Shown: positions 51,632 through 60,989 of the stretch, piece after piece
How positions within the stretch are numbered: the first letter of the stretch is position 1
Layout of the letters: each line of letters begins with the position of its first letter
DNA from: Pelagibius sp050043265
GTDB lineage: Bacteria; Pseudomonadota; Alphaproteobacteria; Kiloniellales; Kiloniellaceae
Length of the DNA: 64,000 nt
Reading direction: 5' to 3'
NCBI GenBank assembly: GCA_050043265.1
Contig: JBHJIR010000010.1
Location: forward strand, 35,629 to 99,628
The notes under the pieces: model-generated
Told to the model about the DNA's origin: nothing
Database searches by the model: none
Seen by the model: only the letters and a program-made list of their open reading frames with translations
Position numbers and translations under genes: made by a program

Positions 51632-52750
51632 ATGAAAGTCATCATCATCGGGGGCGGCATCGTCGGCCTGTCGACGGCCTGGGCCCTGGCACGCCGCGGT
51701 CACGAGGCCCTGCTGTTCGAACAGGGGCCTCTGCCGCACGAGGGCGGCGCCTCCTACGACCAGCACCGGCTGATCCGCCTGCCCTATGCCGACCAGCCCG
51801 GCTACTGTGCCATGACGGTCGACGCCCTGAAATCCTGGCAGCGGATGTGGGACGACCTCGGCGAATCCCACTATGCCGAGATCGGCAGCTTGGCGCTGTC
51901 GACGGAAGAGGGCGACTGGGCCGACCAGTCGCGTGAGACCCTGGATCACCTGGGGCTCGACTACGAGACCCTGGACCACAAGCAAATCGAGGCGCTGTGC
52001 CCCTTCATGAAGGCGCCGGAGCACGCCTGGGGCCTCTACAACGCGGCCGGCGGCGTGCTGTTCGCCGCGCGTATCGTCGACTCGCTGATCCGTGACCTCG
52101 GCCGGCGCGGCGTCACTCTGCGCGACGAGACCCGCGTGGTCGGCGTCGATCCCGCCGCCGGTTCCGTCCTTCTGGAGAACGGCAAGCGCGAGACGGCGGA
52201 GGCCATCGTCGTTGCCGCCGGCGCCTGGACCGCAAAGCTGTTCCCCGAGTTGAAACGCCGCGCGGTGCCGCATCGCCAGGTGGTCGCCTACATGCAGCCG
52301 CCCGAGGCCCACGCCGAAAGCTGGGCCAAGGCGCCGGTCATGGTACACCTGCTGAACGAGGTCGACATCTACGCCGCGCCGCCGGCCGGCGGCACCGAGT
52401 TGAAGTTCGGCTGCGGCCAGCATCGACGCCCCGGCGACCCGGACAAGCTGGACCCACTGGGCCCCAACGAAGCCGCGGAGGTCGCCGCCGCCTTCGCGCC
52501 GCTGCTGCGCGACTTCGATGACTACAAGGTTCTGCGCGGTCAGGTCTGCCCCTACGCGGTGTCCCCCGACCAACGCTTCGTCACCGAGCGCAATGGCCCG
52601 ATCCTGATGATCGGCGGCTGCAGCGGCCATATGTTCAAGTTCGGTGCCCTGATGGGCGAGCAGTTGGCCAGGACGACCACCGGCGAGATCAGCTTCAAGA
52701 GCTTCCGCCTGTGGGCCGAGGGTCGGCATCAGACCCTGACAACGGAATAA
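51632..52750 (+). CDS. Sarcosine-oxidase-like FAD-dependent oxidoreductase 2
   Basis: A 372-residue paralogue starting at ATG 51632. It repeats the fold and motifs of the previous gene: IIGGGIVGLSTAWAL, HRLIRLPYADQPGYCAM, QVCPYAVSPDQRFV (Cys at the covalent-flavin position), and CSGHMFKFGALMGEQLA. Sequence identity by eye is moderate, so the two may use different substrates. It is followed by pyrF after 20 bp. Confidence 0.88.
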   Translation: MKVIIIGGGIVGLSTAWALARRGHEALLFEQGPLPHEGGASYDQHRLIRLPYADQPGYCAMTVDALKSWQRMWDDLGESHYAEIGSLALSTEEGDWADQSRETLDHLGLDYETLDHKQIEALCPFMKAPEHAWGLYNAAGGVLFAARIVDSLIRDLGRRGVTLRDETRVVGVDPAAGSVLLENGKRETAEAIVVAAGAWTAKLFPELKRRAVPHRQVVAYMQPPEAHAESWAKAPVMVHLLNEVDIYAAPPAGGTELKFGCGQHRRPGDPDKLDPLGPNEAAEVAAAFAPLLRDFDDYKVLRGQVCPYAVSPDQRFVTERNGPILMIGGCSGHMFKFGALMGEQLARTTTGEISFKSFRLWAEGRHQTLTTE

Positions 52751-52770
52751 CCGCCGCAAGAGGAACGACC

Positions 52771-53520
52771 TTGGCCAAGACGCTTGCCCCCACCCTGAAA
52801 CCGCACGAACGCATCTTCGTCGGCCTCGACACGCCGGATATCGACAAGGCGGCGCGCCTCGCCAAGGCCCTGGTCGGTGCCGTCGGCGGCGTGAAGATCG
52901 GCAAGGAACTGTTCACCGCACAAGGGCCGGACGGCGTGCGCCTGGCCGCCGGCGGCGCGCCGCTGTTCCTGGATCTGAAATTCCACGATATCCCCAACAC
53001 CGTGGCCGGCGCCATCCGCGCCGCCGTTCATCTGCGCCCCAAGATGGTCAACGTACACGCCTCGGGTGGACGCGCGATGATGATGGCGGCCGCCGAAGCG
53101 GCGCGCGAGGCAGCCGAAGACCTGGGCGTCGAACGGCCGCAGGTGATCGGCGTCACCGTGCTGACCAGCCTGGATGAGAAAGACCTGGAAGAAGTCGGTC
53201 AAAAAGGTCCGGCGGAAGCCCAGGTGAAGCGCCTGGCGCTGCTGGCGCAGGACAGCGGCCTGGACGGCGTGGTCTGCTCGGCCAAGGAGATTGAAATGCT
53301 GCGCAAGGCCTGCGGCCCCGACTTCCTGCTGGTGGTGCCGGGCATCCGCCCGACCTGGTCGGCGGTGGGCGACCAGAAGCGCATCATGACGCCGGAAGAC
53401 GCTATTGCCGCCGGTGCCGACCACCTCGTCATCGGTCGCCCGATTACCGCTGCCGACGACCCCCTGGCCGCGGCCCGGCGGAGCGCCGGTGACCTGGAAG
53501 CCGCCGGCGTGGGCGCATGA
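52771..53520 (+). CDS. pyrF: Orotidine 5'-phosphate decarboxylase
   Basis: Last step of UMP synthesis. The 249-residue product begins at TTG 52771 (AAGAGGAACG upstream), MAKTLAPTLKPHERIFVGLDTP. The catalytic Lys/Asp network is in FLDLKFHDIPNTVAGA. IGVTVLTSLDEKDLEEVG and VVPGIRPTWSAVGDQKRIMTPEDAI complete the barrel. It is followed by four membrane-protein genes instead of the trpF usually seen near pyrF in relatives. Confidence 0.96.
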   Translation: MAKTLAPTLKPHERIFVGLDTPDIDKAARLAKALVGAVGGVKIGKELFTAQGPDGVRLAAGGAPLFLDLKFHDIPNTVAGAIRAAVHLRPKMVNVHASGGRAMMMAAAEAAREAAEDLGVERPQVIGVTVLTSLDEKDLEEVGQKGPAEAQVKRLALLAQDSGLDGVVCSAKEIEMLRKACGPDFLLVVPGIRPTWSAVGDQKRIMTPEDAIAAGADHLVIGRPITAADDPLAAARRSAGDLEAAGVGA

Positions 53521-53565
53521 CCCAGCCACGAGAGAATCTGGCCGGACCGGCCCGGGCATGACGGC

Positions 53566-54402
53566 ATGAACGTGCAAGACCGGCCGCCGGAGCAGGCGGT
53601 GGCGCGCCTGCCCATTGTCGCGACCGTGGTCAGCGCCTTTACCGTAACCTATCGCGACCCGGTGCTGCTGCTGCGGGCCGCCGCCGGCGGGCTGATGCTG
53701 ATTGCCGCCGCTTCGGCGATCTTTCTCGTCGTGCCGAACGCCGCCACCATGATGCTGGTGCTGTTCATCGCGCCGCTTGCCGCCTACAGCCACTTCGGCG
53801 TGAACTGGTACCGCATCGTGCTGCTCGGCCCGCCAGGGCTGGTGCGCCCGAGCCTGCGCTGGGACCGCCGGCATTGGCGCGTCTTCGGCTATGCCCTGGC
53901 AATCAATCTGGCTACCCTGCTGGTGCAGGTGCCCTTAACCCTGGCCCTTCCGCCCCTCGCGACCGTCATCGCGCTGGGTGTGTTCTACGTGACGGCGCGG
54001 CTCAGCTTCATCTTCCCGGCCCTGGCTGTGGAGGAAAACTACAGCCTGGCGCTGTCGTGGCGTCATACCCAGGGGCAGGGCGGATGGCGGCTCACCGTTG
54101 CGCTGCTGGCCGCGGCCATCCCCCTTTATCTTCTGCTGTCGATCGTCCTCGGCCAGATCTTCGTCATCCTGATCGGCGTGCCGGTGGCGGCCATCGCCGC
54201 AGCCGGCCCCGGCAACCCCGAGATCATCGCCCAGATCGCTGAGCAGATCTCACCGGTGGCCGTGATCGCTGTGGTGATGATCTCCTTCGCGCTGCTGATG
54301 GCCGTGCTGGCGGTGCTGTTCGCCATCGTCGCCATCGCCTTCCGCACCTGCACCGGCTGGGTCCCGGCAGGGCCACAGAATCTGCCTGACGTCTTCGAGT
54401 AA
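53566..54402 (+). CDS. Membrane protein, paralogue 1 of a four-gene family
   Basis: A 278-residue membrane protein with about six hydrophobic segments. It shares with paralogues 2-4 an N-terminal YRDP(V)-type segment, a WYR-containing helix end, the loop ARLSFIFPALAVEENYSLALSWRHTQG (about 135-165), and the FRTCTGWVPAG...FE end. It terminates NLPDVFE, whereas the others end RFE. Start ATG 53566 is 46 bp after pyrF. No catalytic motif; function unknown. Confidence 0.8.
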   Translation: MNVQDRPPEQAVARLPIVATVVSAFTVTYRDPVLLLRAAAGGLMLIAAASAIFLVVPNAATMMLVLFIAPLAAYSHFGVNWYRIVLLGPPGLVRPSLRWDRRHWRVFGYALAINLATLLVQVPLTLALPPLATVIALGVFYVTARLSFIFPALAVEENYSLALSWRHTQGQGGWRLTVALLAAAIPLYLLLSIVLGQIFVILIGVPVAAIAAAGPGNPEIIAQIAEQISPVAVIAVVMISFALLMAVLAVLFAIVAIAFRTCTGWVPAGPQNLPDVFE

Positions 54403-54489
54403 GGCGCCCAGGCCTCTTTCCCTTAGTCGAATTTACAACCGGCTGCTAACGTTGCGGTTGGATGACCGTAGCCGAGGGAAAGCTTCAGC

Positions 54490-55308
54490 ATGACTGTCCT
54501 CGAGACCGAGCCGCCTCGCATCCTCAAGGTGCCGGTCTGGCAGGTCACCAAAGCCGCCTACCGCGACACCTTCGGGAACCTCGGTGTCTTCCTGATCGCC
54601 GCCGCACTGCCCTTCGGGCTAACGATCGGGCTCGACTTCGCGATCCACGAGGAAACCGCCGGACTCGGCCTCGGCATTCTGCATCTCGTCCTAAGCACCG
54701 TCATCGGTACGTTCTTCGAGGTTGCCTGGTACCGCCATCTGCTGTTGGACGGCGCCACCGCGCGGCCGGCTCTCGTCCCGCACCTCGACCGGCGCCTGAT
54801 GCTCTTTGTCGGCTACAATCTGCTGCTGACATTCCTGTTCGTGCCCGGACTGTTCATCGAAAAGCTGCTGCCGCAGGCCGCTGCGTCGGCGCCGTTGGCG
54901 TTCGGTAGCCTGGCTTTCGTTCTCCATGCCGTTGCCGCCTATATCTCCGTCCGCTTCGCTTTCGTCTTTCCGTGGATCGCACTCGACGCGCCAGAACGGC
55001 TCGGTGAGTCCTGGCACCGCACCACAGGAAATGGCCTGCGCATCCTCATCGCCCAGGTCGTCGTCGCCGCGCCCTTCGTCCTGCTCGTCTTCGCCTTCGG
55101 CGCCGTCATCGCGATCATCGCCCCTGACCTGGGCGCGCTGTTTGAAAATGGTCGCCTGGAAGGCGGCATGCGCTGGTTTGCCCTGATCGCCGGCAACATC
55201 TTGCTCTTTCTCTATTACGCGCTGAGCTGTGCGGTGCTGGCCCGCGCCTTCTGCGCGCTGACCGGCTGGCAGCCCGACCGCCGCGAACTGCTGGAGCGTT
55301 TCGAGTGA
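54490..55308 (+). CDS. Membrane protein, paralogue 2 of a four-gene family
   Basis: A 272-residue product starting at ATG 54490 (MTVLETEPPRI). The family features are all present: TKAAYRDTFGNLGVFL at the N terminus, VAWYRHLLLDGA, RFAFVFPWIALDAPERLGESWHRTTG and FCALTGWQPDRRELLERFE. Six membrane segments are likely, with both ends probably cytoplasmic. Its TGA lies within the GTGA that starts paralogue 3. Confidence 0.8.
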   Translation: MTVLETEPPRILKVPVWQVTKAAYRDTFGNLGVFLIAAALPFGLTIGLDFAIHEETAGLGLGILHLVLSTVIGTFFEVAWYRHLLLDGATARPALVPHLDRRLMLFVGYNLLLTFLFVPGLFIEKLLPQAAASAPLAFGSLAFVLHAVAAYISVRFAFVFPWIALDAPERLGESWHRTTGNGLRILIAQVVVAAPFVLLVFAFGAVIAIIAPDLGALFENGRLEGGMRWFALIAGNILLFLYYALSCAVLARAFCALTGWQPDRRELLERFE

Positions 55309-56081
55309 TCGATGCGGAGCCGCCAGCCGCCGCCGTCGCACCGCTGCCGGTCTGGCCGGCCGTTGCTGAAACCTACCGCCTGGTCTTCGGCAACATCGCG
55401 GTGCTGGCGAAGATCTCGGCGCTGCCTTTCGTGCTTATGGTGCTGATCGGTGCCGCGTCGACGCTGCTCGATCCCCTGTCCTACCGGCTGGCCTGGGAGT
55501 TTGGCACTGAGATTCCCTGGACGCTGATGGCTGTGGCTTGGCTGCGCCACCTGTTGCTGGCACCAGGGCCCGGGAACGTGCCCTTCTTTCCGAAGCTTCA
55601 GCGACGTCATCTGCACCTCCTCGGCTATGCGCTGTTGCTCTCCGTGGCGCATCTGCCGCTGACCCTGTTCCCCTATATTGCAGACTTCCTGTCGCTCCCA
55701 GACGGCAGCGCCGTCTACTGGGTGCTCTATCTTCCCCTGTTTTATATCGGTTTACGCTTCAGCTTCATCTACGCGGCCACTGCCGTGGACGAGAACTACA
55801 GCCTTGCCGTGGCGTGGCGCCACACCCGTGGCATCGCGCGCAACCTCTTCATCGCCGCCGCGATGACCGCCTTGGTGCCTGGGAAGATCTTCGACTATCT
55901 GCTGGGCCTTGCCCTGGCCGCAAAGTCGGATTCTGGCGTCGGCTTTGCGGTCGCCTTGCTCTGGCATGCCGGCATGTGGGTCCTGGAGGCACTCTACCTG
56001 GCCTTGTTCGCCGTCGCCTTTCGCACCTGCACCGGCTGGGTGCCGGCAGCGGACAAGGCCATCCTGGAGCGTTTCGAGTGA
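55305..56081 (+). CDS. Membrane protein, paralogue 3 of a four-gene family
   Basis: A 258-residue product starting at GTG 55305, overlapping paralogue 2 by 4 bp (GTGA). Motifs: VAETYRLVFGNIAVL, VAWLRHLLLAPG, GLRFSFIYAATAVDENYSLAVAWRHTRG and FRTCTGWVPAADKAILERFE. The middle loop and end closely match paralogue 1, so these two may be the closest pair. Function unknown. Confidence 0.8.
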   Translation: MIDAEPPAAAVAPLPVWPAVAETYRLVFGNIAVLAKISALPFVLMVLIGAASTLLDPLSYRLAWEFGTEIPWTLMAVAWLRHLLLAPGPGNVPFFPKLQRRHLHLLGYALLLSVAHLPLTLFPYIADFLSLPDGSAVYWVLYLPLFYIGLRFSFIYAATAVDENYSLAVAWRHTRGIARNLFIAAAMTALVPGKIFDYLLGLALAAKSDSGVGFAVALLWHAGMWVLEALYLALFAVAFRTCTGWVPAADKAILERFE

Positions 56082-56998
56082 CGCTGCCCGAAGCAGAGAT
56101 CGCGGCGCTGCCGGCGAAGATTCCGATTGGTCGCACTCTGGCCGAGGCCTATCGAACGCTCCTCACCAACCTCTGGCCCTTCATGAGGATCGCGCTCTTT
56201 CCGCTCGCTCTGGGAGTGCTGCTGCCCTACGGCTGGCACGAACTCTATGGACCACTCTACGACTTCCTCGTTCCGCTGGTTGGCTCCAACATGGCGTTTT
56301 TGATCAACAGCCACGATCCGCAGTGGTTCGCTGATCGGACTGTCGACTGGTTGGTGCTCGTTCTCTTCATGAGCCACTGGCTGCAGTTCCTCGCCACCAA
56401 GGAGGCTGGCCACAAGCCAACAATTGTATGGGTGCTCTCGCGCGCCGACCTGCGCGTGCTGCGCTATGGCCTGCTGCTGGTCATTGTGCCGCTCTGCTCC
56501 ATGATCGTGCGGCTGGCGGTTTTCCAGACAACCAACACGCCGGAGTTGTTCGCTCAGACGATGGGGGTCTTTGAGGCCGTCTTTGTATTGCTGGTGCCAG
56601 CCAGCGTGGCGGCCGATTGTCTTGTCGCAGGCCGCTCCGCACCCGTATTTGCCGCGGCCGCAGCCGGCCAGCCGATCACTTTGCGCCAGGCATGGCAGGC
56701 GACACGGCGCCAGACTCCGCAGTTGATGCTCATCTGGTTGGTCCTCTATTGGCTGACCCGACTGCTCGCCGGCCCGCTGCAATCGGTCGCGAACGACCTC
56801 TACGTGACTGCGGTCATCGCGCTCCATATGCCCGGAGAATACGTCGGACGGTATTACCTTCCACCTTTCGAGCAATTGGCGTATTTGCCCAGCGCGCTGG
56901 TGCACCTCATCGCCGGAGCGCTGGGCGCCTTCGTCTTTCAGCGGGTCTACCGGCGCGATGCCGCAGCCCGAGACGCCGTATTGCAGCGCTTCGAGTGA
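56078..56998 (+). CDS. Membrane protein, paralogue 4 of a four-gene family
   Basis: A 306-residue product starting at GTG 56078, again a GTGA overlap with paralogue 3. The family is recognisable at both ends (LAEAYRTLLTNLWPFMRIALFPLAL and DAVLQRFE), but the middle is diverged: the ENYSL-SWRHT loop is replaced by ITLRQAWQATRRQTPQ, and the FRTCTGW motif is lost. An aromatic region VGRYYLPPFEQLAYLP is specific to this copy. Confidence 0.78.
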   Translation: MTLPEAEIAALPAKIPIGRTLAEAYRTLLTNLWPFMRIALFPLALGVLLPYGWHELYGPLYDFLVPLVGSNMAFLINSHDPQWFADRTVDWLVLVLFMSHWLQFLATKEAGHKPTIVWVLSRADLRVLRYGLLLVIVPLCSMIVRLAVFQTTNTPELFAQTMGVFEAVFVLLVPASVAADCLVAGRSAPVFAAAAAGQPITLRQAWQATRRQTPQLMLIWLVLYWLTRLLAGPLQSVANDLYVTAVIALHMPGEYVGRYYLPPFEQLAYLPSALVHLIAGALGAFVFQRVYRRDAAARDAVLQRFE

Positions 56999-57061
56999 TC
57001 CGGTTGACTCCGCGCGCGCCAGGCGCCCTAATCCGGCGCCCAGCAGCGAAGCGACCAAAAC

Positions 57062-57709
57062 ATGAGCGTTCAGGTGAAAATCTGCGGGATCTCGACCCCC
57101 GAGGCGATGCCCGCCGCCGTCGACGGCGGCGCAGCTTTCGTCGGGCTGGTGTTCTATCCGCCCAGCCCGCGCGCCGTCACGCCTGAACAAGCCGCGCCGC
57201 TGGCGGCCCTGGTGCCCAAGGGTGTGGTCAAAACTGCCCTGCTGGTCGACGCTGACGACGCCACCATCGAAGCGATCCTGAAGGACGTCCCCCTGGACCT
57301 GCTGCAGCTCCACGGGGCCGAGAACCCCGAGCGGGTCGCGGAGATCAAGGACCGCTTCGGCCTGCCGGTGATGAAAGTGGTGAAGCTGCGCCAGGCGGGC
57401 GACCTGGAGGCGGTCGAGCCTTTCCTGGCCGTCGCCGACCGCCTGCTGTTCGACGCCAAGCCTCCCGCCGACATGAAAGAGGCCCTGCCCGGCGGCAATG
57501 CCGTGGCCTTCGACTGGTCGATCCTGGCCGGGACGACCTGGCCGCTGCCCTGGATGCTGGCGGGCGGGCTGACCCCGCAGAACGTTGCCCGCGCGGTGGC
57601 CATTTCGGGTGCCCCGGCAGTCGACGTCTCATCCGGCGTCGAGGACGCCCCCGGCCGCAAGAGCCTGAGTAAAATCAAGGCCTTCCTGGACGCCTGCCGG
57701 GTGCTTTAG
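57062..57709 (+). CDS. trpF: Phosphoribosylanthranilate isomerase
   Basis: Third step specific to tryptophan synthesis. The 215-residue barrel starts MSVQVKICGISTPEAM, where KICG includes the catalytic Cys (about residue 8). The general acid Asp lies in LLFDAKPP (about residue 136). FVGLVFYPPSPRAVTPEQA and the phosphate-binding VDVSSGVEDAPGRKS are family motifs. It starts at ATG 57062 and precedes trpB by 113 bp. Confidence 0.96.
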   Translation: MSVQVKICGISTPEAMPAAVDGGAAFVGLVFYPPSPRAVTPEQAAPLAALVPKGVVKTALLVDADDATIEAILKDVPLDLLQLHGAENPERVAEIKDRFGLPVMKVVKLRQAGDLEAVEPFLAVADRLLFDAKPPADMKEALPGGNAVAFDWSILAGTTWPLPWMLAGGLTPQNVARAVAISGAPAVDVSSGVEDAPGRKSLSKIKAFLDACRVL

Positions 57710-57822
57710 CAGGCCCTGAAACGGCGGAAATCCGACGTTCCGGGCATTGCTGACCCGGCGCTAATCGGGCAAAGTCCGCCTTTCATCAACGATAAAACGC
57801 GAACAAGGATCTCCCGTCCCCC

Positions 57823-59051
<1,229 letters not shown>

Positions 59052-59055
<4 letters not shown>

Positions 59056-59912
59056 GCAGCCGCGTGAACAAACAGGTCGGCGCCACCAGCCGCGTCGAGC
59101 GGCGCTTTGCCGCCCAGAAGGCCGAGGGGCGCGGCGCCCTGGTCACCTTCGTCACCGCCGGCGACCCCGACCCCCAGACCGCGCTGGACCTGCTGAAGGG
59201 CCTGCCTGGCGCCGGTGCCGACCTGATCGAGCTCGGCATGCCGTTCTCCGCCCCCATGGCCGAGGGCCCGCCGATCCAGGCCTCCAGCCTGCGCGCGCTG
59301 AAGGCCGGCATGACGTTGGCCAAGACCTTGGCCGCGGTGCGCGAGTTTCGCCGCGACGACAGCGACACGCCGGTCATCCTGATGGGCTACTACAATCCGA
59401 TCTACAGCTACGGCGTCGACCGCTTCGTCGCCGACGCCAAGGTGGCCGGAGTCGACGGCCTGATCATCGTCGACCTGCCGCCGGAAGAAGACGTCGAGCT
59501 GTGCCTGCCGGCGCTGAAGGCCGGGCTGCACTGGATCCGCCTGGCCACGCCGACGACCGACGACAAGCGCCTGCCGACGGTGCTGAACAACACCAGCGGC
59601 TTCGTCTATTACGTCTCCATCATGGGCATCACCGGGACTGCCGCGGTGCCCACCGACCACGTGCGCGAGGCGGTCGCCCGTCTGCGCCGCCACACCGACC
59701 TGCCGATCGCCGTCGGCTTCGGCATCCGAACACCGGACCAGGCCGCCGCGATCTCCGGCATCGCCGACGCGGCGGTGGTGGGGTCTGCCATCGTCGACGC
59801 GGTGAAGGCGGAACTGGATAGCGACGGCAAGGCCAAGCCGGGTCTGGTCGCCAAGGTGCTGGCCCTGGTAGAATCCCTGGCCAGCGGCGTCCGTGGAAGT
59901 CGCGCTGCCTAA
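59052..59912 (+). CDS. trpA: Tryptophan synthase alpha subunit (altered active-site loop)
   Basis: Cleaves indole-glycerol phosphate to indole, passed to TrpB. The product has 286 residues from GTG 59052, overlapping trpB; a GTG four codons on is an alternative. The beta2 motif reads ELGMPFSAPMAEGPPIQAS; the standard form is ELGxPFSDPxADGPxIQ. The catalytic Glu is kept, but the position of catalytic Asp60 is Glu and the SDP aspartate is Ala. The phosphate site (GFGIRTPDQAAAI, VVGSAIVD) is intact. Activity may be altered. Confidence 0.95.
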
Positions 59913-59933
59913 TCTCTTGGGGGACCCCCGCCG

Positions 59934-60980
59934 ATGAACTGGATCACCAACTACGTCAGGCCGAAGATCCGGGCCCTGGTCCAGAAGCCGGACGCGCCGG
60001 ACAATCTCTGGGAAAAGTGCTCCAGCTGCAGCCAGATGATCTTCCACCGAGAGCTGGAGACCAACCTCAGGGTCTGCCCGCACTGCGGCTTCCACATGCG
60101 CATCGGCGCCCGGCGGCGCCTGGAACTGCTGTTCGACGGCGGCAAGTACAAGGTCATCGAGCTGCCGGACGTGCCGCTCGACCCACTGAAGTTCCGCGAC
60201 CGCAAACGCTACAGCGATCGTCTGCGCGAGGCTCAGGCCAAGAACGGCGCCGACGAGGCCATCGTGGTGGCGCACGGCGAGATGGGTGGCAAGCCGACGG
60301 TCATCGCGGTGTTCAATTTCGCCTTCATGGGCGGCTCCATGGGCGTCGCCGTCGGCGAGGGCCTGCTGGCCGCCGCCCGCCTGGCCGTGCTGCAGGAATC
60401 GCCGCTGATCGTCATTCCCGCCTCCGGCGGCGCGCGCATGCAGGAAGGCATTCTTTCACTCATGCAGATGCCGCGCTCGGTCGCCGCCGTCGACATGGTA
60501 AAGGACGCCGGCCTGCCCTACATCGTGGTGCTGACCGACCCGACCACCGGCGGCGTCTCGGCCTCCTTCGCCATGCTGGGCGATATCTCACTGGCCGAAC
60601 CCGGCGCCGTCATCGGCTTCGCCGGCCAGCGGGTCATCGAGGAGACCATCCGCGAATCGCTGCCCGAGGGTTTCCAGCGCGCCGAATATCTGCTGGACCA
60701 CGGCATGGTCGACATGGTGGTGCACCGCAGCGACCTGCGCGACACCCTGGTGCGGCTGATCCGCCTGCTGCGCGACAGGACGCCCACCGCCGAGGTGGTG
60801 CCGATCAAGAGCGGCAAGGGCGGCGCCCGCAAGGCGGCACCGGAAGTCGAGATCCCGCCGACCCCCAAGGCCAAGAAACCGGCCGGCGCCGCCGCCGAAA
60901 TCCTCGGCAGCTCCGGGGGCGATTCCGGGGGCGAGCACGGCGGCGAAGACGGTGACGGGAGTGGCGCTCCGCGCAAGTGA
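59934..60980 (+). CDS. accD: Acetyl-CoA carboxylase carboxyltransferase subunit beta
   Basis: Half of the carboxyltransferase that makes malonyl-CoA for fatty acids. The 348-residue product starts MNWITNYVRPKIRALV. The N-terminal zinc ribbon has four cysteines (KCSSCSQM and VCPHCGFH, about residues 29-52). The biotin/CoA domain contains FNFAFMGGSMGVAVGEGL, SGGARMQEGILSLMQMPR and TDPTTGGVSASFAMLGD. A 60-residue Gly/Pro-rich tail follows. ATG 59934 is 21 bp after trpA. Confidence 0.97.
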   Translation: MNWITNYVRPKIRALVQKPDAPDNLWEKCSSCSQMIFHRELETNLRVCPHCGFHMRIGARRRLELLFDGGKYKVIELPDVPLDPLKFRDRKRYSDRLREAQAKNGADEAIVVAHGEMGGKPTVIAVFNFAFMGGSMGVAVGEGLLAAARLAVLQESPLIVIPASGGARMQEGILSLMQMPRSVAAVDMVKDAGLPYIVVLTDPTTGGVSASFAMLGDISLAEPGAVIGFAGQRVIEETIRESLPEGFQRAEYLLDHGMVDMVVHRSDLRDTLVRLIRLLRDRTPTAEVVPIKSGKGGARKAAPEVEIPPTPKAKKPAGAAAEILGSSGGDSGGEHGGEDGDGSGAPRK

Positions 60981-60989
60981 TGCCCTGCC

